This document shows, piece by piece, positions 27,608 through 36,605 of a DNA stretch of 64,000 nucleotides (positions are counted from its first letter, which is position 1; each line of letters begins with the position of its first letter). The DNA is from Roseiarcus sp050012775. Lineage in GTDB: Bacteria > Pseudomonadota > Alphaproteobacteria > Rhizobiales > Beijerinckiaceae. The notes below the pieces were generated by a model that was given only the letters and a program-made list of their open reading frames with translations, did no database searches and was not told the origin of the DNA. The DNA is taken from assembly GCA_050012775.1 (NCBI GenBank), contig JBEKGN010000001.1, positions 62,001-126,000 of the forward strand, read 5' to 3'. Made by a program: the position numbers and the translations under genes.

Positions 27608-28903
27608 CTACGTATCGTAGGAATGTTCGCGGATCGCCAGAATCGCCGCGAGCATCGCCAGATTGGCGGCGAAGACGTAATAGACCGAGGCCAGGGGATT
27701 GCCGGTGACGCCGACGAGCCACGTCACGATATAGGTTGCGGTGCCGCCGAAAATCGCAACCCCTAGGGAATAGGTGAAGGCGAGGCCGGTCGCACGGACC
27801 GCCTTGGGGAAGATCAGCGGGATCAGCATGATCCCGACCCCGCTGCTCGCGCCTTGCAGGACGCTCAGGATGGCGATCGCGAGCACGAGCGTTGTCGCGC
27901 TGGGGCTCGCGACCAGCCACCACATCACCGGCAGCAGCGCGATCAAGAGAATGACGCGGGGAATGACCGCGATCGTCTTGATGCCGAAGCGATCGGCGAG
28001 GTAACCGCCGATCAAGGCGCCGGCGGCGCCGGTCAGCCCGACGGAGATCGAGCCCAGCATCGCCGCGGCGTCGGGCAAATGCAGCGTACGGATCGCGTAG
28101 GGCGTCATATTGATGAGAAAATATTGCATGATCGTGCCGCCGGCGATCAGGGCGACGCCAAGCAGCACGCTGAACCAATAGTCCTTCAACACAATGGAAA
28201 TGACCGCGCCCGAATTGGCGGGAATGGCGTTGGGCTCTTGCGCCAGCGTCTCCTCGAGCTGGTTGCGAATGTATAGGCCAATCGGCGCGATGAGGATGCC
28301 GAGCGCGAAGGGCGCCCGCCAGCCCCAATCGTTCAGGTTCTGCTTGGAAAGAATGACGGCCAGCAGAAAGCCCGCCAGGCCATAGGCCAGGCTGCCGAGG
28401 TTCTGGCTCGCGAGCTGCCAGCTGGCGTAGAAAATTCGCCGTCCCGGGGGCGCGGCCTCGAGCATGAACATCGTCGACGGCCCCATCTCGCCGCCGACCG
28501 CAAAGCCTTGCAGCAGGCGCGCGAGAACCAGCAGGATCGGCGCCGCGACGCCGATCGTGGAATAGCCGGGCAGAATCGCGATCATCGCGCTGCCGAGCGC
28601 CATCAGGCCGATCGTCAGGGTCATCGCGGCCTTGCGCCCGGCGCGATCCCCGTAAGCGCCGATCAGCAGGCCGCCGAGCGGCCGCGCAAAGAAGCCGACG
28701 CCGAAAGTCGCGGCGGCCGCGAGGTCGCTGGCGAGCGTATTATTGCCGGGATAGAAGGTCTGGCCGATGATGCCGATATAGACGGCGTAGACGCCGAAAT
28801 CGTAGAATTCGTAGCCGTTGCCGAGAACGACGGCGAAGACGCCCTTCGCCCCGAGAGAGGGCCTCGCCCTTGCGTTGACCGCAAGGCCTTGCTGCGCGCT
28901 CAT
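27608..28903 (-). CDS. MFS transporter, metabolite:H+ symporter type
   Basis: 431 aa with about 12 membrane helices. The opening GVFAVVLGNGYEFYDFGVYAVYIG and the loop GAYGDRAGRKAAM carry MFS signatures of the metabolite:proton symporter group (relatives of KgtP, ShiA and citrate carriers). The QGFAVGGEMGPSTMFMLE helix is also characteristic. The ATG at 28903 gives MSAQQG; the longer frame upstream lacks membrane character. The substrate, probably an organic acid, cannot be read. It is the nearest transporter to the sugar-acid cluster but is separated from it by the GYD gene. Confidence 0.85.
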   Translation of the reverse strand: MSAQQGLAVNARARPSLGAKGVFAVVLGNGYEFYDFGVYAVYIGIIGQTFYPGNNTLASDLAAAATFGVGFFARPLGGLLIGAYGDRAGRKAAMTLTIGLMALGSAMIAILPGYSTIGVAAPILLVLARLLQGFAVGGEMGPSTMFMLEAAPPGRRIFYASWQLASQNLGSLAYGLAGFLLAVILSKQNLNDWGWRAPFALGILIAPIGLYIRNQLEETLAQEPNAIPANSGAVISIVLKDYWFSVLLGVALIAGGTIMQYFLINMTPYAIRTLHLPDAAAMLGSISVGLTGAAGALIGGYLADRFGIKTIAVIPRVILLIALLPVMWWLVASPSATTLVLAIAILSVLQGASSGVGIMLIPLIFPKAVRATGLAFTYSLGVAIFGGTATYIVTWLVGVTGNPLASVYYVFAANLAMLAAILAIREHSYDT

Positions 28904-29001
28904 GACGACCGCCCCCTCGGCGTTTTTCAAGACGGTGATCTTGTTGTTCTCTCGGGCAACCTTGCAACGCCTGGGCACGTTGTCAAATGCGCTGCGTCGT
29001 C

Positions 29002-29027
29002 GGCCCCGCCGAGAGGCCGGCGGGGCC
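29002..29027 (-). terminator. GC-rich hairpin downstream of the GYD gene
   Basis: Arms GGCCCCGCCG (29002-29011) and CGGCGGGGCC (29018-29027) pair perfectly around a 6-base loop, 14 bases after the GYD-protein stop on the minus strand. There is no T-run on that strand, so it may act as a rho-dependent pause or message stabiliser rather than a classical terminator. Confidence 0.45.
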
Positions 29028-29040
29028 GGTCTTGTTCGCG

Positions 29041-29334
29041 TCAATCCACCTTGTGCAAAATCTTCTCCATCTCGGCGAGCGTGAAGGCGCGCAGCGTCTG
29101 CGAGCGGACATTGCCCGCCTTGGCGATATTCAACTGAAAGGCCGTCGCCGCGACTTCATCGGAAGCTTCGGAGATCACGAGGAAGTCGTATTCGCCCTGC
29201 AGCCAGAGCGTTTCCTTGATCGTGATCCCGGCCTGCGCCCCGGCCTTCTTGGCCGCTTCGACTCGTTTCGGCGCATCCTTGATGTTGTGAATGCCCTTCT
29301 CGGTGTATTTGTAGAGCGTGACATAGGTGGTCAT
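29041..29334 (-). CDS. GYD-domain protein
   Basis: 97 aa. MTTYVTLYKYTEKGIHNIKDAPKR begins a small ferredoxin-like alpha/beta fold, with the family segment LWLQGEYDFLVISEASDEVAA. GYD-domain proteins are conserved in bacteria; their function is unknown. The ATG at 29334 is preceded by GGAA at a proper distance and is preferred to the in-frame start 13 codons further up. It lies between the MFS gene and the AraD1 gene, all leftward, so it may share transcription with one of them. Confidence 0.85.
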   Translation of the reverse strand: MTTYVTLYKYTEKGIHNIKDAPKRVEAAKKAGAQAGITIKETLWLQGEYDFLVISEASDEVAATAFQLNIAKAGNVRSQTLRAFTLAEMEKILHKVD

Positions 29335-29476
29335 GGCGTTTCCTTCCGCTGCGAGGGGCTCGAGGAAATTCATCGCGATCGCCGCCAGGCCCCGTTGCGC
29401 GCGGCGGTCGCTCTAAGATCAGCACCATTTTTTCGGCTTCGCAATGGGCGTTCGGACGGCGGCCGGCGCGCGGCGC

Positions 29477-30463
29477 CTAAAGCCCCCTCGCCTTCACCTT
29501 CTCGGCCTTGGCGATCGCCAGCCGATTGCGCAGCGGCAGGCCGAAGGGTTCGGCCTCGATCTCGAACACGTCGCCCTTCTGCGTCTTGATCCCGTCGCTG
29601 AACGAAAGCGTCGCCGTGCCGAAGAAATGCACGTGGACGTCGCCGGGGCGGCGGAACAGCGGGTATTTGAAATGATGCGCCTCGAGGTTGGCGATGGAAT
29701 GCGACATGTTGTGCTCGCCCGAGACGAACGGCTTTTCCCACAGGACGTCCTTGCCGCGCCGGATGCGCGAGACGCCGTGGACGTCGGGCGGCAGGTCGCC
29801 AACCAGCAGTTCGGGCCCGAAGCTCGACGGGCGCAGCTTGGAATGGGCGAGATAGAGATAGTTCTGGCGCTCGGTGACGTGATCGGAGAATTCGTTGCCG
29901 AGCGCGAAGCCGACGCGCGCGGGCGCGCCCTCGGGATCGATCACATAGACGCCGACGATCTCCGGTTCCTCGCCGCCGTCGAGCGCGAAGCTCGGGCTCA
30001 CGAGATCGCCGCCCGGCGCGACGATCGTCGAACCGTCGCCCTTGTAGAACCATTCCGGCTGGACGCCCGCCGCGCCGGGCTTCGGCTTGCCGCCTTCGAG
30101 ACCCATCTTGAACATGCGCATGGAATCGGTGAGCGCGTCGGCGTCGGCCAGGGTTCGGTGCATCTTGTCGCGCCCCTCGGCGGAGCCCAGATGCGTCAGC
30201 CCGGTGCCGGTGACATAGAGATGTGCGGGATCCCGGTGGTCGATCGGGTTGAGCACGCGGCGCTCCTTGAGCGCGGCGCCGAGATCCACCGGCTTGCCGA
30301 CGCCGCGATCGGCGATGAGCTTGCGCAGCGGCGCGCCCGCTTCGATCGCCTGACGCGCAAGCTCGAGCGTCGTCCGCGCGCCCTTGACGAGGCGGCTTTC
30401 GCCGCGCGCGGTGACGACTAGCGCGCGCTTGCCGGATTCGTCGACGATTTGAGCGAGTCTCAT
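29477..30463 (-). CDS. AraD1/GguC family FAH-fold protein
   Basis: 328 aa. The sequence is that of the GguC (COG3802-like) family: MRLAQIVDESGKRALVV, DHRDPAHLYVTGTGLTHLGSAEGRD, VQPEWFYKGDGSTIVAPG, GNEFSDHVTER, and FFGTATLSFSDG. These belong to the fumarylacetoacetate hydrolase fold with acidic metal ligands near the GNEFSDH segment. Members are found with sugar-acid genes and some are named AraD1, proposed as 2-keto-3-deoxy-sugar-acid dehydratases. It is 75 bases after the UxaA-type dehydratase and likely in its operon. The precise reaction is inferred. Confidence 0.82.
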   Translation of the reverse strand: MRLAQIVDESGKRALVVTARGESRLVKGARTTLELARQAIEAGAPLRKLIADRGVGKPVDLGAALKERRVLNPIDHRDPAHLYVTGTGLTHLGSAEGRDKMHRTLADADALTDSMRMFKMGLEGGKPKPGAAGVQPEWFYKGDGSTIVAPGGDLVSPSFALDGGEEPEIVGVYVIDPEGAPARVGFALGNEFSDHVTERQNYLYLAHSKLRPSSFGPELLVGDLPPDVHGVSRIRRGKDVLWEKPFVSGEHNMSHSIANLEAHHFKYPLFRRPGDVHVHFFGTATLSFSDGIKTQKGDVFEIEAEPFGLPLRNRLAIAKAEKVKARGL

Positions 30464-30538
30464 CCTTTGTCCCTATTGCCGCGCGAAGGCGCGCGATCGG
30501 CTGAATGCGCGGTCGCTCGAGGTTGAATAGCGGCGCGC

Positions 30539-32059
30539 CTACATCGTCGCGCCGATTTGCCACGGCACGAATTCCGCGTCGCCGTATCCCAAAGCCTCGG
30601 ACTTGGATTTTTCCCCCGAGGCGACGGCGAGAACCTTGTCGAAAATCTCCTGGCCCTTTTGCGCGATCGAAACGCCGTCGAGCACATCGCCGCAATTGAT
30701 GTCCATATCCTCGGTCATGCGCTTGTAGACCTCGTTGTTGGTGGCGAGCTTGATCGACGGCGTCGGCTTGCAGCCGTAGGCCGAGCCGCGCCCGGTGGTG
30801 AAGGCGACGACATTGGCGCCGCCCGCCACCTGGCCCGTCACCGAAACCGGGTCGTAGCCCGGCGTGTCCATGAAGACGAAGCCCTTGGCCGTCACCGGCT
30901 CGGCATAGCGATAGACGCCGTTGAGATTCGTCGTGCCGCCCTTGGCGGCCGCGCCGAGCGATTTTTCCAGGATCGTCGTCAGCCCGCCCGCCTTGTTGCC
31001 CGGCGACGGGTTGTTGTTCATTTCGCCGCCGCTGCGCGCGCAATAATCCTCCCACCAATGAATGAGATCGACGAGCTTGCGGCCGATTTCGGGCGTCGCG
31101 GCGCGCCGGGTCAGCAGATGCTCGGCGCCGTATATCTCCGGGGTCTCCGACAGGATCGCCGTGCCGCCGTGGCGCACGAGAATGTCCGCCGCGGCGCCCA
31201 GCGCGGGATTGGCGGTGATGCCGGAATAGCCGTCCGAGCCGCCGCACTGCAGCGCCAGCGTCAATTCGCTCGCCGGCAGCGTTTCGCGCCGGGCGGCGTC
31301 GACGATCGGCAGCATCGCCTTGATGCGATCGAGCCCCGCCTCGACCGCCTTGCGCGTGCCGCCGCTCGCCTGGATCGTCAAGCTGTGGAAGAGATCGCCC
31401 TCCTCGATGCGGTAGTCGTCCTTCATCCGGCCGATCTGAAAGACCTCGCAACCGAGCCCCACCATCAGCACGCCGCCGATGTTGGGATTGGCGGCGTAGC
31501 CCCACTGCGTGCGCTCGAAATTGTCGAAGCCTTCGCCCTTCGAGGCGATGCCGCAGCCGGTGCCGTGCACCAGCGCGATGACGCCGTCGACATGGGGGTA
31601 ATCGGCGAGCATGCCGGAACGCTCGACTTCCCGCGCGATCAGCCGCGCCACGGTCGCCGAGCAGTTCACGGACGTCAGGACGCCGAGATAATTGCGCGTC
31701 CCCGCTTTGCCGTCAGCGCGGCGATAGCCTTGGAACGTCGCCTGCCGCTCGACGGGCAGGACGGCCTGCGGGCGCGCGTCCTCGCCAAAGCGATAATCGC
31801 GGGAAAAGTCATGGACGCCGCAATTGTGCTCGTGCACCCATTGGCCGGGTTCGATCGGCTTCGACGCGAAGCCGATGATCTGGCCGAACTTGCGGATCGG
31901 CGCGCCGGTCTCGATCGGCGCCGTCGCGATCTTGTGGCCCTTGGGGATGCGCTCGACCGCGGCCGGGCAAGCATCGGGCGCCTCGCCGACGCGGATCTCG
32001 TCGATGGCGACCATCACGTTGTCTTCAGCGCTCAGGCGCAAGGCGCGCGGCGTGTTCAT
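30539..32059 (-). CDS. UxaA/GarD family sugar-acid dehydratase (altronate or galactarate dehydratase-like)
   Basis: 506 aa. The N-terminal SAF-like domain (DNVMVAIDEIRVGE, PKGHKIATAPIETG, HEHNCGVHDF) is fused to the catalytic domain (GYRRADGKAGTRNYLGVLTSVNC, VHGTGCG, QCGGSDGYSGITANPALG, GGEMNNNPSPGNKAGGLTT). Cys and His residues fit an iron-dependent dehydratase. Family enzymes dehydrate altronate or galactarate to the keto-deoxy acid. The fusion and length match both GarD and the full UxaA. The ATG at 32059 is preferred to a TTG three codons upstream. Its regulator gene lies 27 bases upstream. Confidence 0.85.
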   Translation of the reverse strand: MNTPRALRLSAEDNVMVAIDEIRVGEAPDACPAAVERIPKGHKIATAPIETGAPIRKFGQIIGFASKPIEPGQWVHEHNCGVHDFSRDYRFGEDARPQAVLPVERQATFQGYRRADGKAGTRNYLGVLTSVNCSATVARLIAREVERSGMLADYPHVDGVIALVHGTGCGIASKGEGFDNFERTQWGYAANPNIGGVLMVGLGCEVFQIGRMKDDYRIEEGDLFHSLTIQASGGTRKAVEAGLDRIKAMLPIVDAARRETLPASELTLALQCGGSDGYSGITANPALGAAADILVRHGGTAILSETPEIYGAEHLLTRRAATPEIGRKLVDLIHWWEDYCARSGGEMNNNPSPGNKAGGLTTILEKSLGAAAKGGTTNLNGVYRYAEPVTAKGFVFMDTPGYDPVSVTGQVAGGANVVAFTTGRGSAYGCKPTPSIKLATNNEVYKRMTEDMDINCGDVLDGVSIAQKGQEIFDKVLAVASGEKSKSEALGYGDAEFVPWQIGATM

Positions 32060-32086
32060 GGGCGTCAAGTCCTCGTCGGCGGCCGC

Positions 32087-32755
32087 TCAGGCCGAAAACA
32101 GCGCGGGTCGTTCCCGCGCGAAAGCTTCGAAATGCTCGGTCGTGCCCGCCAGATGTCGATCCATCGCGGCGCGGGCGCCGGCGGCGTCGCCCGCTTCGAT
32201 CGCGGCGACGATCGCCAAATGCTCCGTCAGGGTCACGCGAATTCGCCCGGCCGGCGCCATGAGCAACCGGCGGACCCGTTCGAGATGCGCGCGCAAGCGG
32301 TCGAGGATTTCGCCGCTGTGCTTCAGGCCCAAATGCGTCGCCAACACCTGATGGAACTCGACGTCGAGCCCGTAAAACCTCTGGCGATCGCCCGCCTCGA
32401 CCGCCTCGCGTTCGCGCGCGATATTTTCCGCCAGCGCCTCGCGCCCCTCGCGCGTCAGGCGGCGCGCCGCCTCGGCGGCGATTTCGCATTCCAGCGCCCG
32501 CCGTATGAACCAGCGCTCGCGGACGTCCTCGACGGAGATCCGCGAGACGAACGAGCCGTGCTGCGGTTCGATGACGACGAGCCTCTCGAAGGCGAGCCGG
32601 CTCACCGCCGCCGAGACGGGGAAGCGCGATACGCCGAGCCGCTCGCACAGCGACTGTTTGTCGATCGGATCGCCCGGCTCGAGAGTCCCCGCCAGAATCG
32701 CCTCCTTAAGCTCGCCGTAAACATGGTCCGCCTTGCTGTTGACGCGCTCCCCCAT
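32087..32755 (-). CDS. GntR-family (FadR/FCD) transcriptional regulator
   Basis: 222 aa. The N-terminal winged HTH (VYGELKEAILAGTLEPGDPIDKQSLCERLGVSRFPVSAAVSRL) is followed by an all-helical FCD ligand domain with metal-ligand His (FHQVLATHLG, EHLAIVAAIEAGD). Located at the head of the leftward dehydratase operon and divergent from the XylX-like/KGSADH operon, it most likely controls both in response to a sugar acid or its keto-deoxy product. An ATG at 32755 is used; an in-frame TTG at 32767 is weaker. Confidence 0.88.
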   Translation of the reverse strand: MGERVNSKADHVYGELKEAILAGTLEPGDPIDKQSLCERLGVSRFPVSAAVSRLAFERLVVIEPQHGSFVSRISVEDVRERWFIRRALECEIAAEAARRLTREGREALAENIAREREAVEAGDRQRFYGLDVEFHQVLATHLGLKHSGEILDRLRAHLERVRRLLMAPAGRIRVTLTEHLAIVAAIEAGDAAGARAAMDRHLAGTTEHFEAFARERPALFSA

Positions 32756-32883
32756 GATCCGTATCAACTCCCGCGCCCGCTTCGGGGGCTGACGCCGCGC
32801 GCCCCTTCACAGCTGACATGTTAGAGGCTAGACAGACAGCGGGCCGCCGTCAATCGCTTAAGGGCGCCAAGACCGGAACGTCG
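32756..32883. promoter_or_regulatory. Divergent control region of the sugar-acid cluster
   Basis: This 128-base space separates the two divergent operons. It contains a near-palindrome TGACATGTTA (32814-32823, 8 of 10 bases symmetric), which could be an operator for the adjacent GntR protein. No clear -35/-10 pair can be picked with confidence in either direction. Confidence 0.35.
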
Positions 32884-34062
32884 ATGACGACTTTGCATTT
32901 GACCGAGGCGACGACGCTGCCGTCCGACGGATTCGCGGGCGCCCTGTGCGGCCGCGTCTGGCGACCGGATGTCGCGGGCCCCTCGATCGTCGCCATACGC
33001 GCGGACGGGGCGTTCGACATCAGCGCGCGCTTTCCCACGATGCGCGATCTCTGCGAAGCGCCCGATCCCGCGGCCGCCGCGCGGGCCGCGCCGGGAGAAC
33101 GGCTGGCGCCGCTGGCCGAGATTCTCGCCAACACGCCGCCGGACGCGCGCGATCCCGCCAAGCCCTGGCTGCTGGCGCCCATCGATCTCCAGGCGATCAA
33201 GGCCGCAGGCGTCACCTTCGCGACTTCGATGATCGAGCGCGTCATCGAGGAGCGCGCGCGCGGCCAAAGCGCCGCCGCCGCGGCGATTCGCGCCGACATG
33301 ACCCGGCTCGTCGGCGCCGATCTTTCGACGCTCGAGCCGGGCTCGCCGGCGGCGATGCGCTTGAAGGACGCTCTGATCGCCGACGGCGCCTGGTCGCAAT
33401 ATCTGGAGGTCGGCATCGGACCGGACGCGGAGATCTTCACCAAGAGCCAGCCGATGTCCGCCGTCGGCGCGGGCGCCGACGCCGGTTTCCACGGCGCATC
33501 GGCCTGGAACAATCCGGAGCCCGAAGTCGTGCTCGCGATCAGTTCGCAGGGCGCCATCGTCGGCGCGACGCTCGGCAACGACGTCAATCTGCGCGACTTC
33601 GAAGGGCGATCGGCGCTGCTGCTGGGCAAGGCCAAGGATCAGAACGCGAGTTGCGCCGTCGGCCCGTTCCTGCGCTTTTTCGATGCGACGTTCGACCTCG
33701 ACGATGTGCGCGCGGCGCAGGTGAATCTGCGCGTCGAAGGCGAGGACGGCTTTGTGCTCGAGGGCGGCTCCTCGATGGCGCGGATCAGTCGCGATCCCGT
33801 TGACCTCGCGGGCCAGTTGATGGGGGCCTCGCACCAATATCCGGACGGCGCGGCGTTGTTCCTGGGCACGATGTTCGCGCCCGTCGCCGATCGCGACGCG
33901 CCGGGCAAAGGCTTCACTCATAAGCCCGGCGACGTCGTCGCCGTCAGCGCCGACAAGCTCGGGCGCCTGACCAACCGGATGCGGCATTGCCAGGACTGCC
34001 CGCCGTGGGATTTCGGCGTCGGCCTGCTCATGCGCAATCTCGCTCGTCGAGGCTTGATTTGA
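32884..34062 (+). CDS. FAH-family 2-keto-3-deoxy-sugar-acid dehydratase (XylX-like)
   Basis: 392 aa. An N-terminal domain (LTEATTLPSDGFAGALCGRVW) precedes the FAH catalytic fold: GVTFATSMIERVIEERARG, the metal site region WNNPEPEVVLAIS, and GNDVNLRDFEGRSALLLGKAKD. This is the COG3970 type, which includes XylX, the 2-keto-3-deoxy-xylonate dehydratase of the Caulobacter Weimberg pathway, producing alpha-ketoglutarate semialdehyde. The next gene is exactly the enzyme that would oxidise that product. The ATG at 32884 starts MTTLHLTEATT; upstream frame is discarded. Substrate stereochemistry is not readable. Confidence 0.83.
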   Translation: MTTLHLTEATTLPSDGFAGALCGRVWRPDVAGPSIVAIRADGAFDISARFPTMRDLCEAPDPAAAARAAPGERLAPLAEILANTPPDARDPAKPWLLAPIDLQAIKAAGVTFATSMIERVIEERARGQSAAAAAIRADMTRLVGADLSTLEPGSPAAMRLKDALIADGAWSQYLEVGIGPDAEIFTKSQPMSAVGAGADAGFHGASAWNNPEPEVVLAISSQGAIVGATLGNDVNLRDFEGRSALLLGKAKDQNASCAVGPFLRFFDATFDLDDVRAAQVNLRVEGEDGFVLEGGSSMARISRDPVDLAGQLMGASHQYPDGAALFLGTMFAPVADRDAPGKGFTHKPGDVVAVSADKLGRLTNRMRHCQDCPPWDFGVGLLMRNLARRGLI

Positions 34063-34104
34063 GACGGCGAACCGGACAGCATTTGAAACACTTATGAGGG
34101 CGGC

Positions 34105-35544
34105 ATGAACGAGATCCATAAGAACTACATCGCGGGCGAGTGGCTCGAGGGCGAGAGCGCGACGCGCAACGTCAACCCGTCCAACGCCAACGACGTCGTC
34201 GGCTTCTACGCGCAAGCCAGCGTCGCTCAGCTCGACGCCGCGGTCGCCGCGGCCAGCGCGGCTTTCCCGGCTTGGTCGCGCACGTCGCCGCAGGAGCGCC
34301 ACGACATTCTCTCGCGCGTCGCGATCGAGATCGCGGCGCGGCGCGACGAACTCGGCCGGCTGCTGGCGCGCGAAGAAGGCAAGACGCTTCCCGAAGCGAT
34401 CGGCGAAGTCGGCCGCGCCGCGCAGATCTTCGACTTCTTCGCCGGCGAAGCGGTCCGCATACCCGGCGAGAAATTCGCCAGCATACGCCCGGGCGTCGAC
34501 ATCGAGGTGACCCGCGAGGCGGTCGGCGTCGTCGGAATTATCGCGCCGTGGAATTTTCCCATCGCCATTCCCGCCTGGAAGATCGCGCCAGCTCTTTGCT
34601 ACGGAAATTGCGTCGTCTTCAAGCCGGCCGATCTCGTGCCCGGCTCAGCGCATGCGCTCGCCGAAATCATCGTTCGCGCCGGCGCGCCCAAAGGCGTGTT
34701 CAATCTCGTCATGGGCCGCGGTTCGGTGGTCGGTCAGGCGATGCTCGACCACCGCGGCGTCGACGCCGTCACCTTCACCGGCTCGGTCGCGACCGGGCGC
34801 AAGGTGGCGAGCGCCTGCGCGAGCGCGATGCGCAAATTCCAGCTCGAAATGGGCGGCAAGAATCCGCTGATCGTGCTCGACGACGCCGATCTCAAGACGG
34901 CGGTCGAATGCGCGGTCAACGGCGCGTTTTTTTCCACCGGCCAACGCTGCACCGCGTCCTCGCGGCTGATCGTCACGCAAGGGATCTACGGGCGTTTCGC
35001 CGAGGCGCTCGCCGAGCGCATGCGCGGTCTCGTCATCGACGACGCGCTCAGACCGGGCGTCCATATCGGTCCCGTCGTCGACCAGACCCAGCTCGACCAG
35101 GATCTGTCCTACGTCCGCATCGGCCAGGACGAGGGCGCGAGGCTCGCGCTCGGAGGCGAGCGGCTCAACCGCGCCGCGCCGGGGTTCTATATGGCGCCGG
35201 CGCTGTTCGTCGACGTCGACAATGCGATGCGCATCGCCCGCGAGGAGATTTTCGGACCCGTCGCGGCGATGATCCCGGCGCGCGATTACGACCACGCGCT
35301 GACGCTCGCCAACGACACCGAATTCGGCCTCTGCGCCGGCATTTGCACGACGAGCCTCAAACACGCCTCGCATTTCAAGCGCAATGTCGAGGCCGGCATG
35401 ACGATGGTCAACCTTCCGACCGCGGGCGTCGATTATCACGCGCCCTTCGGCGGCCGCAAAGGCTCGAGTCTCGGCTCGCGCGAGCAGGGCCGCTACGCCG
35501 CCGAATTCTACACGACGGTCAAGACCGCCTATACGATGGCGTGA
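34105..35544 (+). CDS. Alpha-ketoglutarate semialdehyde dehydrogenase (aldehyde dehydrogenase family)
   Basis: 479 aa. NAD(P)-dependent aldehyde dehydrogenase with IIAPWNFPIAIPAWKIAPAL, FTGSVATGRKVA, catalytic Glu in QLEMGGKNPL, catalytic Cys in STGQRCTASSRL, and EEIFGPVAAMI. The overall sequence resembles KGSADH enzymes, and its position right after the XylX-like dehydratase fits oxidation of alpha-ketoglutarate semialdehyde to alpha-ketoglutarate. A GAGGGCGG site precedes the ATG. It ends 29 bases before the PfkB kinase, in one operon. Succinate-semialdehyde dehydrogenase is the alternative, less supported by context. Confidence 0.88.
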   Translation: MNEIHKNYIAGEWLEGESATRNVNPSNANDVVGFYAQASVAQLDAAVAAASAAFPAWSRTSPQERHDILSRVAIEIAARRDELGRLLAREEGKTLPEAIGEVGRAAQIFDFFAGEAVRIPGEKFASIRPGVDIEVTREAVGVVGIIAPWNFPIAIPAWKIAPALCYGNCVVFKPADLVPGSAHALAEIIVRAGAPKGVFNLVMGRGSVVGQAMLDHRGVDAVTFTGSVATGRKVASACASAMRKFQLEMGGKNPLIVLDDADLKTAVECAVNGAFFSTGQRCTASSRLIVTQGIYGRFAEALAERMRGLVIDDALRPGVHIGPVVDQTQLDQDLSYVRIGQDEGARLALGGERLNRAAPGFYMAPALFVDVDNAMRIAREEIFGPVAAMIPARDYDHALTLANDTEFGLCAGICTTSLKHASHFKRNVEAGMTMVNLPTAGVDYHAPFGGRKGSSLGSREQGRYAAEFYTTVKTAYTMA

Positions 35545-35573
35545 CGCGACGCGAATAAAGGGGCGCCGACGGC

Positions 35574-36506
35574 ATGATCCTCATCTCCGGCGAGGCGTTG
35601 ATCGACCTTATCCCCGATCCCGACAACGACGGCCGCTACGACGCCGTGCGCGGCGGCTCGCCCTATAATGTCGCGATCGGGCTCGGGCGGCTCGGCGCGC
35701 CGACGGCGTTCGTATCGCGAATTTCGGCCGACGCCAACGGCGAAGACCTCGCCGCGGCGCTCGCCAGGGACGGCGTCGATCTCAGCCTGATCGCGCGCGA
35801 CCCCAGGCCGACGCCCCTCGCCTTCGTCATGCGCGGCACCGCGCGAACGGGATCGCGTTATTCCTTCTACCTCGACGCGACGGCGTTCGACGGACGTTGG
35901 CCGTTCCCCGCCGTCTGGCCCGAGGGCGCCCGACATCTGCATGTCGGCTCCCTCGCCGCCGTCGATTCGCGCCACGGCGAGAGCGTGATCGCGGCGCTGC
36001 GCCTGGCGCGCAAGCGGGCGACGACGAGCTTCGACCCGAACGTCCGCCCGCTGGTGACGCCGGATCGCGAAAGCGTGGTCGCGCTCGTCGAGCGGCAGGT
36101 TTTGCTCGCCAGCCTCGTCAAGGCGAGCGAGGAGGATCTGGAATGGCTCTATCCCGGCCGCGCGATCGAGGACACGCTGAGCCAATGGGCGCGACTCGGG
36201 CCGAGCTTTTGCGTGGCGACGCTCGGACATCGCGGCGCCGTCGCCTTTCTCGGCGGCCAGCGACTAAAAGTCGCGGCGCCGAAGATCGACGTCGTCGACA
36301 CCGTCGGCGCCGGCGACAGTTTCATGTCCTCGCTGCTCGCCGCGATGGATGGCGACGGCGCGCTCGGCGCCGACGCCCCGCCGCCGAGCCTCGATCGGCT
36401 CGGGGCGTGGCTCGCCTTCGCCGCGACGGCGTCGGCGATCACCTGCACGCGCAAGGGCTCCAATCCGCCGACCCACGCGGAGGTGACGCAATATACGCCG
36501 GCGTGA
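35574..36506 (+). CDS. PfkB-family carbohydrate kinase (fructokinase-like)
   Basis: 310 aa ribokinase-like enzyme. It shows ILISGEALIDLIPD, the RGGSPYNVAIGLGRLG sugar-binding start, FDPNVRP, and the catalytic anion hole DTVGAGDSFMSSLL with its Asp near residue 247. These enzymes phosphorylate sugars or keto-deoxy sugar acids; fructokinase or 2-keto-3-deoxygluconate kinase are the main options. Co-transcription with the dehydratase and KGSADH genes suggests a sugar-acid role, an inference from position. Confidence 0.85.
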   Translation: MILISGEALIDLIPDPDNDGRYDAVRGGSPYNVAIGLGRLGAPTAFVSRISADANGEDLAAALARDGVDLSLIARDPRPTPLAFVMRGTARTGSRYSFYLDATAFDGRWPFPAVWPEGARHLHVGSLAAVDSRHGESVIAALRLARKRATTSFDPNVRPLVTPDRESVVALVERQVLLASLVKASEEDLEWLYPGRAIEDTLSQWARLGPSFCVATLGHRGAVAFLGGQRLKVAAPKIDVVDTVGAGDSFMSSLLAAMDGDGALGADAPPPSLDRLGAWLAFAATASAITCTRKGSNPPTHAEVTQYTPA

Positions 36507-36535
36507 ATATTCGTCGTTGAACCAAGGACGAATAT
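36507..36535. promoter_or_regulatory. Inverted repeat between the kinase and sdhC
   Basis: Arms ATATTCGTC (36507-36515) and GACGAATAT (36527-36535) are exact complements with an 11-base spacer, beginning right after the kinase stop codon. It could be the 3' stem of the kinase operon or an operator upstream of sdhC, whose ATG is 70 bases on. No T-run follows. Confidence 0.45.
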
Positions 36536-36605
36536 GATGATCATTGCGGACGGGCGACGACGGGGCTAAAAGACGCGCGGCGCAGCTGCAACGGGACAAG
36601 CAACG

